Shown here in pieces: positions 18,507 to 27,659 of a stretch of 49,688 bases of DNA. Numbering within the stretch: the stretch's first letter is position 1; every line of letters begins with the position of its first letter. Made by a program: the position numbers and the translations under genes. The notes beneath the pieces are model-generated. The model made no database searches. It worked only from the letters and a program-made list of their open reading frames with translations, and was not told the origin of the DNA. Source of the DNA: JADHLK01 sp038131695 (GTDB taxonomy: Bacteria > Pseudomonadota > Alphaproteobacteria > Puniceispirillales > Puniceispirillaceae); the NCBI GenBank assembly GCA_038131695.1, contig JAYPQA010000015.1:1-49688 (forward strand), written 5' to 3'.

Positions 18507-19130
18507 TTACCCAAGACCGAGGCGCACCAGCATATATTTGGAGAATTCGCGGGACAGCAGGCGCGCTGTCTGCCAGTCACGATACCAGCTGCTGATCTCC
18601 AGGTCTGGCGGCACAACCGGATAGAAAGCCAGCTCTGTATCCGGCAGGCGGCGCTGGAATTCCAGCCCGGCCCGCGGCAGATGGTAAGAGGCGGTGACCA
18701 GCAACAGCCTGTCCAGCTGGTGTCTGGCGGCCCAGCGCTGGGCGGCGGCGGCATTGCCTCTGGTGTCCTGGGCTTCAAAATCGAGATCGACACAGCAATC
18801 AAACAGCTGCTGGCCGCGGTTCGACAGGGCCAGCTCATCTGCCAGAATTTGGCGGGAAATGCCTGCCCCGACACCGGTCACCAGCATCCGGCTGGCGGCC
18901 GTTTTTTCCAGCAATTCCAGACCGGCCTCAATGCGTGCGCCGCCGCCGGTGGCAACCACAATGCCGGTATCCGGCCCGGCCTGCGGCGCGCTGCCAACCG
19001 GCCCGGCTGGCGGCAGGGTCAGGGCAAAATGCTGCAAAACAGCCAGCCCGCCACCCAGCAACAGCCCGGCCGCGACAGCCAGCCGGAAAAGGCCGCGCCG
19101 CTGCGGCATTTTGGAATCAGTCCCTGCCAT
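18507..19130 (-). CDS. YdcF/SanA family membrane protein (DUF218)
   Basis: The protein has 207 residues. A single N-terminal membrane anchor (LFRLAVAAGLLLGGGLAVLQ) is followed by the DUF218 fold: GIVVATGGGARIEAGLELL, SRMLVTGVGAG, DTRGNAAAAQRWAA, RLLLVTASYHLPRAGLEFQR. Family members are linked to envelope or cell wall functions, with unclear chemistry. In many alphaproteobacteria this gene lies next to ftsX-ftsE and the zinc-ribbon gene; here it is directly divergent from the zinc-ribbon gene with nothing between. Confidence 0.88.
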   Translation of the reverse strand: MAGTDSKMPQRRGLFRLAVAAGLLLGGGLAVLQHFALTLPPAGPVGSAPQAGPDTGIVVATGGGARIEAGLELLEKTAASRMLVTGVGAGISRQILADELALSNRGQQLFDCCVDLDFEAQDTRGNAAAAQRWAARHQLDRLLLVTASYHLPRAGLEFQRRLPDTELAFYPVVPPDLEISSWYRDWQTARLLSREFSKYMLVRLGLG

Positions 19131-19221
19131 GGGATCAGTCTAGACCAAAACCGCCGAAACGATCTAGCCAGTAACAGACTTCCCCCCTATAGTATTGGCC
19201 AGTATGGGGTGAGGGGTTTTT

Positions 19222-19827
19222 ATGGCATTTCTGTCCTGTGTGTCCTGCCAGACAGTTTTTGAAATTGATGCCGGATTGCTGGGGCCAGCAGGCCAGCAGG
19301 TGCGCTGTTCTGTTTGCCAGCATGTCTGGCTGGCCCGCCCGGAGGATATGCAAGACAGCCTGCCGGAAGAAACCCGCCCGGCCCGCCAGCGCGGCGGCCG
19401 GTTGCTTGCCAGCCTGCTGGTTCTGGGCCTTGTCTTTGCTGGCGGGTTCCTGTTCTGGGCCAGGGGGCCGGTCTCGGCGGCGCTGCCAGCCCTCCTGCCT
19501 GCCTATGATCTGGCCGGTATTCCGGTGCAGCCGGATATTGACTCTCTGGCGGTGGAAAAATTACAGGCCAGCTGGCAGGGCGATTTGCTGCGCCTGCATG
19601 GCGAGCTGGTCAATAAGGGAAAATGGATAAATCATGCCGCCCCGGTCCGTATCATTATCCATGACAAGTCAGGCAAGAAAATTGAAGATGTGAAAGTGCT
19701 GCCCGAAGCGCCAGTGCTGGCAGCAGGTGAGGCCAGCGTCTTTTTTGCCCAGATAACGATTCTGCCGGACAGCGAGGCAGAAATTATCGCCGCCCCCATT
19801 GCTGAGAGGATTGACCGGCTGCGCTAA
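19222..19827 (+). CDS. MJ0042-type zinc-ribbon membrane protein
   Basis: The protein has 201 residues. An N-terminal zinc ribbon has paired cysteines (CVSCQTVFEID and VRCSVCQHVW). A membrane segment follows (LLASLLVLGLVFAGGFLFWA), then a C-terminal DUF3426-like periplasmic domain (LRLHGELVNKGKWINHAAPV, IIHDKSGKKIEDVKVLP, GEASVFFAQITILP). Homologues commonly precede ftsE-ftsX; those are absent here. Function unknown. Confidence 0.85.
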   Translation: MAFLSCVSCQTVFEIDAGLLGPAGQQVRCSVCQHVWLARPEDMQDSLPEETRPARQRGGRLLASLLVLGLVFAGGFLFWARGPVSAALPALLPAYDLAGIPVQPDIDSLAVEKLQASWQGDLLRLHGELVNKGKWINHAAPVRIIIHDKSGKKIEDVKVLPEAPVLAAGEASVFFAQITILPDSEAEIIAAPIAERIDRLR

Positions 19828-19836
19828 GCCCTGCCT

Positions 19837-21101
19837 CTACCGGGCCAGCGGATTGCTCTCAGCTGCCAGCAATTCATCCAGGCTGCGACGCGGGCGCAGG
19901 CAATGGGCGGTGCCGTCCAGAACCAGAATTTCAGCAGCTTCGGGCCGGGTGTTGTAGGTGGAAGCCATCACCGCCCCATAGGCCCCGGCCCCGAACACGG
20001 CCAGCAAATCATCGCGCGCCAGCTGCCCCATCTCGCGCCCAAGGGCCAGATAATCGCCTGTCTCACAAACCGGCCCGACAATATCAACCTGCCCGCCAGG
20101 CTGGCTATCCGGCTTTTCCATAACCGGCTCAATCAGGTGAAACGCCTCATAGAGGGTGGGGCGCAGCAAATCATTCATCGCCGCATCCACAATCACAAAC
20201 TGCTTGTCATCGCCCGGCTTGATATAGAGCGTGCGGGTCAGCAAAATCCCAGCATCTGCCGTGATTGAGCGGCCCGGCTCAAAGCCCAGCCGATAGCCGC
20301 GATTGCCAAAAATACGGGTGACCAGCTGGCCATAGCCGGTAAAATCAGTGGGCTCTGACTGCTGGTAATCCACCCCCAGCCCGCCGCCGAGATCCAGCCC
20401 CGGCACTTCCAGCCCGTCCTGCTGCAGCTGGTCCGCCAGTTCCAGCAGGGCGTGTAAGCTGCCTCAAACGGGGCCAGATCGCGGATTTGGCTGCCAATAT
20501 GAACAGCCAGCCCTGCCGCGCGAATATGCGGGTCCTTGCTGATCCGGCGATAGAGATCAGCGGCCTGGCCATCTGTGGTCGGGATGCCGAATTTGGTGCT
20601 GGCCTGGCCGGTGGAAATCTTGGCATGGCTGCCCGGATCAACATTCACATTTACCCGCAAGGCGACCGGTGCGACACAGCCTGTCTGTTCGGCCACCAGG
20701 CTGATTCGGTCTATCTCGGCAGCTGATTCGGCATTGATCTGGCCGATACCGGCCTTGAGAGCTGCGGCGATTTCCGCATCCTGCTTGCCGACCCCGGAAA
20801 AGATGATGTTTTGGGCCGCCACCCCGCCGCGCAAGGCCCGTTCCAATTCACCGCCGGAGACAATATCCGCCCCGGCCCCGGCCCCGGCCAGCAGGCTGAT
20901 AACGCCGAGTGCTGAATTGGCCTTTACGGCATAATGTATCTGGCAATTCAGCCCCGACACGGCCTTGGCAAATTGCTGGTAATTGGCCAGCAGCCGACCC
21001 CCGGAATAGATATAGCTGGGCGTGCCGAACTGCTCTGCCAGCCCGGCGACCGACACCCCATCAACCAGCAATTCCCCACCCTTGCGCTCAAATCCCTGCA
21101 T
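19837..21101 (-). CDS. lysA: Diaminopimelate decarboxylase (one frameshift)
   Basis: It decarboxylates meso-DAP to lysine, with PLP. The PLP lysine is K60 in IHYAVKANSALG; DIVSGGELERAL, KFGIP, AVHIGSQI, GLDLGGGLGVDY, EPGRSITADAG, VCETGDYLA and GAGAYGAVMASTYN follow in order. One base is lost near 20,453 (after FEAAYT), splitting the gene into two frames; joined it gives ~421 residues. The ATG at 21101 follows the lptM stop by 4 bases, so argH-lptM-lysA is one unit. Confidence 0.94.
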
Positions 21102-21105
21102 CTGA

Positions 21106-21225
21106 TCAGCCTGCCTGCTGGCCTGCTTCGACCTCAGCCGGGCGCAGCGGGGCCCCGCGCTTGCCACAGGCCCCGAGAGAGACCAGAAAACAGGCACAAA
21201 CCAGCATGATGACAAAGCTCCGCAT
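21106..21225 (-). CDS. lptM: Small lipoprotein, LptM (YifL)-like
   Basis: A 39-residue lipoprotein precursor: basic start MRSF, hydrophobic VIMLVCACFLVSL, then lipobox LGAC followed by GKRGAPLRP. The C-G-K-x-G motif after the lipobox is that of the YifL/LptM family, which in E. coli helps the LPS translocon LptD/LptE mature. Its position between argH and lysA is the conserved place for this family. Its ATG overlaps the argH stop (TGATG). It is too short for most gene callers. Confidence 0.85.
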   Translation of the reverse strand: MRSFVIMLVCACFLVSLGACGKRGAPLRPAEVEAGQQAG

Positions 21226-22703
21226 CAGGCGTCTCCTTCCCTGTCCAGCTGAGGCAGCACAAGGCCGAACCGGGTCGCCGCCTCGGTAATCTGGCGGCGC
21301 AGCTCAACCGGGGCCGTGCCGCCGAAACTGGCCCGCGCGGCCAGCGCCTGATCAACAGACAGAACCGCCAGAACCCGCGCATCCAGCGCACCGTGAATTT
21401 CCTGCATCGCCGCCAAATCCAGCTCTTCCAGCCCGCAGCCGCGTGCCTCTGCCAGCGCCACAATCTGGCCTGAAACATGATGTGCATCGCGAAAGGCCAG
21501 CCCCATTTCCCGCACCAGAAAATCAGCCAGATCGGTGGCTGTCGGATGCCCCTTGGCGAGGGCCGCGCGCATCGCTTCCGGGTTGGCCTGCATATCCTCT
21601 ATCATGCCGGTCATCGCCGCCAGCGCAAGGGACAGCGAGGCTTCGGCATCAAAGACCGGCTCCTTATCCTCTTGCATATCCTTGCCATAGGCCAGCGGCA
21701 GCCCTTTCAGAACCATCAGCAAGCCGACCAGCCCGCCCATAATCCGCCCGGGCTTGGCCCGCACCAGCTCAGCCGCATCCGGGTTGCGCTTTTGCGGCAT
21801 GATAGACGATCCGGTGGTAAAGGCATCGGAGAGCTGGATAAAGCCGAACCGGTCTGTTGACCAGAGCACAATTTCCTCAGCCAGCCGGGAAAGATGGGTC
21901 GCACAGATCGCCGCCGCAGCCAGAAATTCCACCGCAAAATCCCGCGCTGATACCGCATCCATCGCATTTTCCATGGGCCGCTCAAACCCCAGTTCGGCAG
22001 CGGTCTGATGCCGGTCAATCGCAAAGCCCGTGCCCGCCAGCGCCGCCGCGCCCAGCGGCGATTCATTCACCCGCTTGCGGCAATCGGCCAGCCTGGCGCG
22101 ATCACGGCCAAACATCTGGGTATAGGCCATCAGGTGAAAGCTGAAACTGACCGGCTGGGCCGTCTGCAAATGCGTATAGCCCGGCATCAGCGTTTCGGTA
22201 TGGCGGGCCGCCTGATCCAGCAGCGCCTGTTGCAGGGCCGCCAGCATCCCATCCAGCCCGTCCAGCCGCCCGCGCAGCCAGAGCCTTATATCCGTGGCAA
22301 CCTGATCATTGCGTGAGCGCGCCGTATGCAGCTTTCTGGCCGGATCGCCAATCAGCTCGGCCAGCCGCGCCTCTATATTCATATGGATATCTTCCAGCGC
22401 CTCGGAAAATTCAAACGCCCCCTGCTCGATCTCAGCGGCTATCTGATCCAGCCCCTGCTGGATGGCAGCCACATCCCCGGCATCCAGAATCCCGGCATCT
22501 GCCAGCATAGTGGCATGGGCGCGCGATCCGGCTATATCCTCAGCCCACAAGGTGCGATCATAGCGAATCGAGGCGTTGATATCCTGCATCAGCTGTGACG
22601 GGCCGCCAGCAAACCGCCCGCCCCAGATAGCCGATTTCGGGGCAGCAGATTGGGGCTGGCCAGCTCCGGCTGCTGTTTTTTTTGTCTTGCCCGGCTTTGC
22701 CAT
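21225..22703 (-). CDS. argH: Argininosuccinate lyase
   Basis: It splits argininosuccinate into arginine and fumarate. The 492-residue frame is intact with a low-complexity N-terminal extension of ~25 residues before SAIWGGRFAGGPSQLM. The superfamily signature GSSIMPQKRNPDAAELVRAK, TARSRNDQVATDIRLW, PGYTHLQTAQPVSF and the C-terminal domain are all present. argD and argF are also in this window at 37-39 kb, in a separate cluster. Confidence 0.96.
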   Translation of the reverse strand: MAKPGKTKKTAAGAGQPQSAAPKSAIWGGRFAGGPSQLMQDINASIRYDRTLWAEDIAGSRAHATMLADAGILDAGDVAAIQQGLDQIAAEIEQGAFEFSEALEDIHMNIEARLAELIGDPARKLHTARSRNDQVATDIRLWLRGRLDGLDGMLAALQQALLDQAARHTETLMPGYTHLQTAQPVSFSFHLMAYTQMFGRDRARLADCRKRVNESPLGAAALAGTGFAIDRHQTAAELGFERPMENAMDAVSARDFAVEFLAAAAICATHLSRLAEEIVLWSTDRFGFIQLSDAFTTGSSIMPQKRNPDAAELVRAKPGRIMGGLVGLLMVLKGLPLAYGKDMQEDKEPVFDAEASLSLALAAMTGMIEDMQANPEAMRAALAKGHPTATDLADFLVREMGLAFRDAHHVSGQIVALAEARGCGLEELDLAAMQEIHGALDARVLAVLSVDQALAARASFGGTAPVELRRQITEAATRFGLVLPQLDREGDA

Positions 22704-22736
22704 GGGTGCATTTCCTTGCTATCATCGCCGCCTTGA

Positions 22737-23351
22737 ATGAACAGGGGCCCCTCGCTTTATATGACAGAAATGCAAAAGAATCAGCCCCAAATCCAAAATT
22801 GGCCCCGCCGCCGAATCCTGACCGGGCTGGCCGGTCTTGGTGCTGGTCTGCTTTTCCAGATGCACCCCAGCCGGGCGGCGTCGGCAAAATTGCTCTCCAG
22901 CCAGCTGGACAGGCCGTTGCCACAGACGCCGGTTAGCGGGCCGGATGGCCCCTTGCAGCTGGCTGATCTGGCAGGCCAGCCGCTGCTGGTCAATTTCTGG
23001 GCCAGCTGGTGCGCGCCGTGTATAGAGGAATTGCCAGCATTGGAACAGGCCGCAAAGGCTCTGGCTGATGAAAAAATCATTGGCCAGCCGGGACGGGTTT
23101 TGCTGATCTGCATTGATCGCGGCGGCCAGCCGGTGGCAGAGGCATTTCTGAACCGCCGCGGGATAGAGATTTCTGCTGCCTTGCAAGCCTATGATCCGAA
23201 GGCCAGCTGGCCGCGCGGCCTTGGCCTGACCGGCTTGCCTGTCACCTTATGGATCACAGCTGATCAAAAACGGGTCTGGCAGCATATCGGCCCAGCTGAC
23301 TGGGCTGCCCCGCCAGCCCTTCAGCAGATGCGCCGATTGCTGGCCAGCTAG
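22737..23351 (+). CDS. TlpA-like thioredoxin-fold protein
   Basis: A periplasmic thiol-disulfide protein. The active site WCAPC is at residues 91-95 within LLVNFWASWCAPCIEELP, followed by DRGGQPVAEAFL and GLTGLPVTLWI with the cis-proline. The N-terminus has WPRRRILTGLAGLGAGLL and an A-x-A-like site (RAASA), a possible Tat signal. The true start may be 22761. It is divergent from argH, a common arrangement, and its TAG overlaps the etfA stop. Likely in cytochrome c maturation or general disulfide reduction. Confidence 0.88.
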   Translation: MNRGPSLYMTEMQKNQPQIQNWPRRRILTGLAGLGAGLLFQMHPSRAASAKLLSSQLDRPLPQTPVSGPDGPLQLADLAGQPLLVNFWASWCAPCIEELPALEQAAKALADEKIIGQPGRVLLICIDRGGQPVAEAFLNRRGIEISAALQAYDPKASWPRGLGLTGLPVTLWITADQKRVWQHIGPADWAAPPALQQMRRLLAS

Positions 23352-24283
23352 CCCAGCTCTTTTTCCAGCTCCGGCACGGCCTCAAACAGATCAGCCACCA
23401 GCCCATAATCAGACACCTGGAAAATCGGGGCTTCCTCATCCTTGTTGATGGCAACAATGACCTTGGAATCCTTCATGCCTGCCAGATGCTGGATAGCCCC
23501 GGAGATGCCAACAGCGATATAGAGTTCCGGGGCAACCACCTTGCCGGTCTGGCCAACTTGCCAGTCATTCGGGGCAAAGCCGGCATCCACCGCAGCCCGG
23601 CTGGCCCCGACAGCGGCGCCCAGCTTGTCCGCGACCTTTTCCAGCATGGCAAAATTGGCCCCGTCCTGCATCCCGCGCCCGCCAGAGACAACAATCCCGG
23701 CAGAGGTAAGTTCCGGCCGCTCAGAGCTGGATAATTCGGACTTCAGATAGCTGGACAGCCCGGGTTGGGCTGCTGCGTCCACAGCCTCAACCGCTGCGCT
23801 GCCGCCACTGGCCTGCGCCGCTTCAAAGGCGGTCGCGCGCACAGTGATCACCTTGACCGGGTCCGCACTCTCAACCGTGGCAATCGCATTGCCTGCATAG
23901 ATGGGCCGCTTGAAGCTGCTATCTGAAAGCACCGCGATGATATCCGAGATTTGGGCCACATCCAGCAGGGCCGCCGCGCGCGGCATGATATTCTTGCCAT
24001 AGGTCGTCGCCGGGGCCAGAAGATGGGTATAATCGCCCGCCAGAGACACCAGCAGCGGGGCGATATTCTCAGCCAGCCCATGCTGGTAATCGGGGCTGTC
24101 TGCCACCCGCACCCGCGCAATCCCGGAGATTGAGGCGGCCGCCTCAGCTGCCTTCGCGCAATCCGATCCGGCAACCAGCAGATCAATATCGCCGCCAATC
24201 TCACTTGCTGCGGTGATGCAATTCAGCGTTGCCGGGCTGATGCTGTCACCATCACATTCTGCCAAAATAAGAAGTGCCATCAT
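23348..24283 (-). CDS. etfA: Electron transfer flavoprotein, alpha subunit
   Basis: EtfA binds FAD and passes electrons from acyl-CoA dehydrogenases to ETF-ubiquinone oxidoreductase. The C-terminal FAD motif PELYIAVGISGAIQHLAGMK followed by VIVAINKDEEAPIF is clear, as are VSGGRGMQ and the N-terminal ETF fold (MALLILAECDG). 311 residues, intact. The start overlaps the etfB stop (ATGA), so the subunits are cotranslated. Confidence 0.96.
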   Translation of the reverse strand: MMALLILAECDGDSISPATLNCITAASEIGGDIDLLVAGSDCAKAAEAAASISGIARVRVADSPDYQHGLAENIAPLLVSLAGDYTHLLAPATTYGKNIMPRAAALLDVAQISDIIAVLSDSSFKRPIYAGNAIATVESADPVKVITVRATAFEAAQASGGSAAVEAVDAAAQPGLSSYLKSELSSSERPELTSAGIVVSGGRGMQDGANFAMLEKVADKLGAAVGASRAAVDAGFAPNDWQVGQTGKVVAPELYIAVGISGAIQHLAGMKDSKVIVAINKDEEAPIFQVSDYGLVADLFEAVPELEKELG

Positions 24284-25038
24284 ATCACCTTTGCGTCATT
24301 TTTCAGTTTGTCCACAAGCTCGGAAACAGAGCCCACCTTGATACCAGCCTCACGGCTGGCCGGTTCTTCAACCTTTGTGATTTTCAGCCGCGGGGCAATA
24401 TCCACCCCCAGCTCAGCCACGCTCAGCGCATCAATCGGCTTTTTCTTTGCCTTCATGATATTGGGCAGCGAGGCATAGCGCGGCTCATTCAGCCGCAAAT
24501 CAACGGTGACCACCGCAGGCATGGCAATTTCAATATGCTCCAGCCCGCCATCCACCTCTCTGATGACGGTGGCCTTGTCAGCTGCCAGATCAAGGCCGGA
24601 GGCAAAGGTTCCCTGGGCCCAGCCCAGCAGGGCTGCCAGCATCTGGCCGGTCTGGTTGCTGTCATCATCAATCGCCTGTTTGCCGCAAATAACAAGGCCG
24701 GGAGCCTCGCGTTCCACTACCGCGGCCAGCAGCTTGGCAATCGCCAGCGGCTCCGTTTCCTGATCCGCCTCAATATGGATGCCGCGATCTGCTCCCATGG
24801 CCAGACCGGTGCGAATCGTCTCGCCCGCCTGAGACGGGCCGACAGAGACCAGCACCACCTCATCAGCCTGGCCAGCTTCCTTGATACGCAAGCCCTGTTC
24901 CACGGCGATTTCATCAAACGGGTTCATGGCCATTTTCACATTCGCCAGCTCAACCCCGGATTGGTCAGGCTTCACCCGCACCTTCACATTATAATCAATA
25001 ACCCGTTTTACCGGGATCAGGATTTTCATGTCAGCCAC
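24280..25038 (-). CDS. etfB: Electron transfer flavoprotein, beta subunit
   Basis: EtfB is the AMP-binding partner of EtfA. It begins MADMKILIPVKRVIDYNVKV, the typical start, then DEIAVEQGLRIKE, GLAMGADRGIHIEAD, GKQAIDDDSNQTGQMLAALL, and the beta signature around PAVVTVDLRLNEPRYASLPN followed by IMKAKKK. 252 residues, intact. It is the first gene of the etfBA pair; the cobalamin adenosyltransferase lies 53 bases upstream on the same strand. Confidence 0.96.
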   Translation of the reverse strand: MADMKILIPVKRVIDYNVKVRVKPDQSGVELANVKMAMNPFDEIAVEQGLRIKEAGQADEVVLVSVGPSQAGETIRTGLAMGADRGIHIEADQETEPLAIAKLLAAVVEREAPGLVICGKQAIDDDSNQTGQMLAALLGWAQGTFASGLDLAADKATVIREVDGGLEHIEIAMPAVVTVDLRLNEPRYASLPNIMKAKKKPIDALSVAELGVDIAPRLKITKVEEPASREAGIKVGSVSELVDKLKNDAKVI

Positions 25039-25091
25039 CTCTTTTTGGCAAGTTTGTCTTCAAGAACGGGCCGGTTTCCGGCACGCCAATT

Positions 25092-25694
25092 TTATTTTCC
25101 AGTCCCGGATTTCTTTTTTTCCGGCTTTTCCAGTCCGCTATGTTCGCCCGGCACCCACAAAACATCTGTTGCCCCATCGTCATTTATATGTCTGGCCAGG
25201 ACAAATAGATGGTCAGACAGACGATTAATATAGCGTATTGCCGCCTCATTGACAGCCTCTTCAACGGCCAGCTCAGTCATGCGCCGCTCAGCCCGCCGGG
25301 TCACGGTGCGCGCCAGATGCAGCCAGGCCGCCAGTTCCTTGCCACCGGGCAGAATAAAGCTCTTCAGCGGGGACAGGGCCTGATTAAGCGTATCAATCTC
25401 AGTTTCCAGCCGGCTAACCTGCAGCTCGGAAATACGCAAGAATACCTGATCTGTATCGGTTTCCGGTGCGGCCAAATCCGCCCCCAGATCAAACAGATCA
25501 TTCTGGATACGCGCCAGCATGGCATCCACATTGTCGCTCGCATGCAGGCGGGCCAGCCCGATAACGCTGTTCAGCTCATCCACCTCGCCAAAGGCTGCCG
25601 GGCGGCGCGAATGCTTGGAGACGCGCTGGCCATTGACCAGGCTGGTCTCCCCGTCATCGCCGGTGCGTGTGTAGATTTTGTTCAGCCTGACCAT
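25092..25694 (-). CDS. Cob(I)alamin adenosyltransferase, PduO type
   Basis: It transfers the adenosyl group of ATP to cob(I)alamin to form coenzyme B12. Motifs are NKIYTRTGDDGETSLVNGQR (ATP site), FGEVDELNSVIGLAR, FILPGGKELAAWLHLARTV, RRAERR, and YINRLSDHLFVLAR. 200 residues, intact. Together with twin-TM protein, folD and YggT it forms the usual alphaproteobacterial neighbourhood of etfBA. Confidence 0.94.
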   Translation of the reverse strand: MVRLNKIYTRTGDDGETSLVNGQRVSKHSRRPAAFGEVDELNSVIGLARLHASDNVDAMLARIQNDLFDLGADLAAPETDTDQVFLRISELQVSRLETEIDTLNQALSPLKSFILPGGKELAAWLHLARTVTRRAERRMTELAVEEAVNEAAIRYINRLSDHLFVLARHINDDGATDVLWVPGEHSGLEKPEKKKSGTGK

Positions 25695-25748
25695 TTTTTC
25701 CCTTGTTTCTGTTGGATAGGTAACAAATTTCCGGCGCCAGCCGCCAGT

Positions 25749-25946
25749 CTAGCCGGAGTGACGCATCCAGAGCAAGACCACAAACACCAGCAGCGCGAGC
25801 GCCTGGAAAATCACCCGGTAGCGCATGATGCGGTTGGAATTGGACTTGTTATAAGCCCCGCCGCGCCCCATGGAGATCACGCCCCAGAACAGAATGGCGG
25901 CGACAATCGCCAGCGACAGGCCCATTACTGCTTGATCCCAGCTCAT
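25749..25946 (-). CDS. Twin-transmembrane small protein
   Basis: A 65-residue protein starting MSWDQAVMGLSLAIVAA with two membrane segments (about residues 6-26 and 42-62) joined by a polar loop GRGGAYNKSNSNRIMRYR. It matches the small 'twin transmembrane' family that sits beside the cobalamin adenosyltransferase and etfBA in alphaproteobacteria. Function unknown. An in-frame upstream ATG at 25970 is possible but less likely. Confidence 0.75.
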   Translation of the reverse strand: MSWDQAVMGLSLAIVAAILFWGVISMGRGGAYNKSNSNRIMRYRVIFQALALLVFVVLLWMRHSG

Positions 25947-25980
25947 TTGCTGCCCTCTTTCCGGCCCCACATTTTTTCAC

Positions 25981-26874
25981 TCAATCTTTCAGATCTATCG
26001 CTACACCGCCCTGTCGTGCAGCCGCAACTATTGTATTGCGCAACAGACAGGCAATGGTCATTGGCCCGACCCCGCCCGGCACCGGCGTAATGGCAGCGGC
26101 AACCTGTTCGGCCCCGGCAAAATCCACATCTCCGGTCAGCCGGAATTTGTCTGGCCCGCGCTCCGGGGCAGGCACCCGGTTGATGCCGACATCAATCACC
26201 ACCGCCCCCGGCTTTATCCAGTCCTGCTTGACCATTTCAGGCCGCCCCACAGCAGCCACCAGAATATCCGCCGTCCGGCAAAGGCCGGGCAAGTCGCGGC
26301 TGCGGGAATGGGCAAGGGTCACCGTCGCATTTTCCGCCAGCAGCAGCTGCGCCATCGGCTTTCCAACAATATTGGAGCGCCCCAGAATCACCGCATTCAG
26401 GCCGGACATATCGCCCAGCAAATCGCGCAGCAACAAAAGACAGCCCCAGGGGGTGCAGGGCACCAGCGCCTCCTGACCGGTTGCCAGAAGCCCGGCATTG
26501 ACGACATGGAACCCGTCCACATCCTTGGCCGGGTCAATGGCCTGAATAACCGCGGCTGCCTCAATCTGCGGCGGCAGCGGCAGCTGCACCAAAATACCGT
26601 GAATGCCGGTATCGCGGTTCAGCTGGTCGATCAGCTCCAGCACCTCTTGCTGGCTGGTCTCGGCAGGCAGGCGATATTCTGCCGAATGCAGCCCGGCCGC
26701 CTTGGATCTCTCGGTCTTGTTCCGCACATAGACCCGGGAGGCCGGATCCTCTCCCACCAGAATCACCGCCAGCCCGGGCGGCTGGCCGGTAGCCTTGGTG
26801 ATCTGTGCCACCGCCGGTTTCAGCCGCTCCACCAGCTGTTCTGAAAATCCCTTGCCATCAATCAGCTTTGCCAT
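25981..26874 (-). CDS. folD: Methylenetetrahydrofolate dehydrogenase/cyclohydrolase
   Basis: FolD interconverts methylene-, methenyl- and formyl-tetrahydrofolate. Seen: PGLAVILVGEDPASRVYVRN, K in RNKTERSKAAGL, LVQLPLP, DVDGFHVVNAGLL, VILGRSNIVGKPMAQLLL and PGGVGPMTIACLLRNT. 297 residues, intact. It serves one-carbon metabolism with the folE and folB genes in this window. Confidence 0.96.
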   Translation of the reverse strand: MAKLIDGKGFSEQLVERLKPAVAQITKATGQPPGLAVILVGEDPASRVYVRNKTERSKAAGLHSAEYRLPAETSQQEVLELIDQLNRDTGIHGILVQLPLPPQIEAAAVIQAIDPAKDVDGFHVVNAGLLATGQEALVPCTPWGCLLLLRDLLGDMSGLNAVILGRSNIVGKPMAQLLLAENATVTLAHSRSRDLPGLCRTADILVAAVGRPEMVKQDWIKPGAVVIDVGINRVPAPERGPDKFRLTGDVDFAGAEQVAAAITPVPGGVGPMTIACLLRNTIVAAARQGGVAIDLKD

Positions 26875-26994
26875 TTTTTCCTTCTTTGTTCAGCCTGTGT
26901 GCAGGGTGGCAAAATCCAGCCCCCCGCCACAGGCAGATTGCGCCCCGTTCTGAAGCCAAAGCGACATTTTTCAATGCTGGCCGACTTTCTGGGC

Positions 26995-27270
26995 CTAGAA
27001 ACCACCCAGCAGCAGGTTACGCAGAAATTCGACCGCCAGCAGCAGGATAATCGGGCTGATATCCAGCCCGCCCAGATTCGGAATGAAGCGGCGAATTTGG
27101 CCCAATACCGGCTCATGCAGCGCCTGCAGGCCCATCAAAATCTGGCGCACCAGCGGCTGCCAGGGATTGATGATCCGAAAGCTGATCAGCCAGCTGGCGA
27201 TCACATAAATCACCAGCGACCAGAGATAGAGTGTAAGCACGGTATTAATCAGAATGATGACAGCTGACAT
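26995..27270 (-). CDS. YggT family membrane protein
   Basis: 91 residues with two YggT repeats (hydrophobic segments near residues 3-28 and 70-90, linked by NPWQPLVRQILMGLQALHEP and RRFIPNLGGLDISPIILLL). YggT proteins affect membrane/osmotic balance and, in some bacteria, septum formation; exact role unclear. The ATG at 27270 gives the family start. The frame continues ~330 bases upstream through a repeat-rich stretch that is probably not translated. Confidence 0.88.
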   Translation of the reverse strand: MSAVIILINTVLTLYLWSLVIYVIASWLISFRIINPWQPLVRQILMGLQALHEPVLGQIRRFIPNLGGLDISPIILLLAVEFLRNLLLGGF

Positions 27271-27424
27271 GATCCTGCTTTGCCCTTTTTTCGTGCCTGA
27301 TAGAAAAATCCAGCCTGCCCGGCCGTTACCGGATGACCCTTTCGGGCGACAATTACCGGGCGACTTTATCGCCTCGCAACACAAAACACAATCATCAAAC
27401 GCTGCGGCGTCTAAAGACAGCTTG

Positions 27425-27550
27425 CCCGGCCCCTCACCAGCCTGTCCCCCGGCTTGTTCCCCGACTTGTTCCCGGACCTGTCGCCCAACGCATCCGCCAA
27501 ACTTATTCCCCAACGCATCCCCCCATTTATCCCCCAACCTATCCTCCGGC
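27425..27550. repeat. Degenerate 12-base tandem repeat in the YggT/S8 intergenic region
   Basis: About nine units of roughly 12 bases follow each other, with forms such as CCCGACTTGTTC, CCAACGCATCC(G/C) and CCAACCTATCC. The period keeps both strands open: the minus frame gives a G/D/E/Q-rich peptide fused ahead of YggT, the plus frame a P/C/N-rich one. The whole gap from 27,271 to 27,659 holds only this repeat and AT-rich sequence before the subtilase gene, including CTCTTT/AAAGAG arms near 27,630-27,656. Confidence 0.6.
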
Positions 27551-27659
27551 CTCCGCCTTTTGGCTGACCCATCTGGCAGGGCCGGATCATCCTTCTGTGC
27601 CAATGCAATGTTTTAGATTTTACTAATAAATATCTCTTTTTGGCTGGTCTCAAAGAGAG

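Noticed and set aside
24274..25233. Plus-strand 319-residue frame over etfB
   Set aside because: Antisense to intact etfB, with an unnatural H/Q/N-rich composition and no domain.
27425..27550. CRISPR array
   Set aside because: Units are only ~12 bases, degenerate and without spacers, and there are no cas genes nearby.
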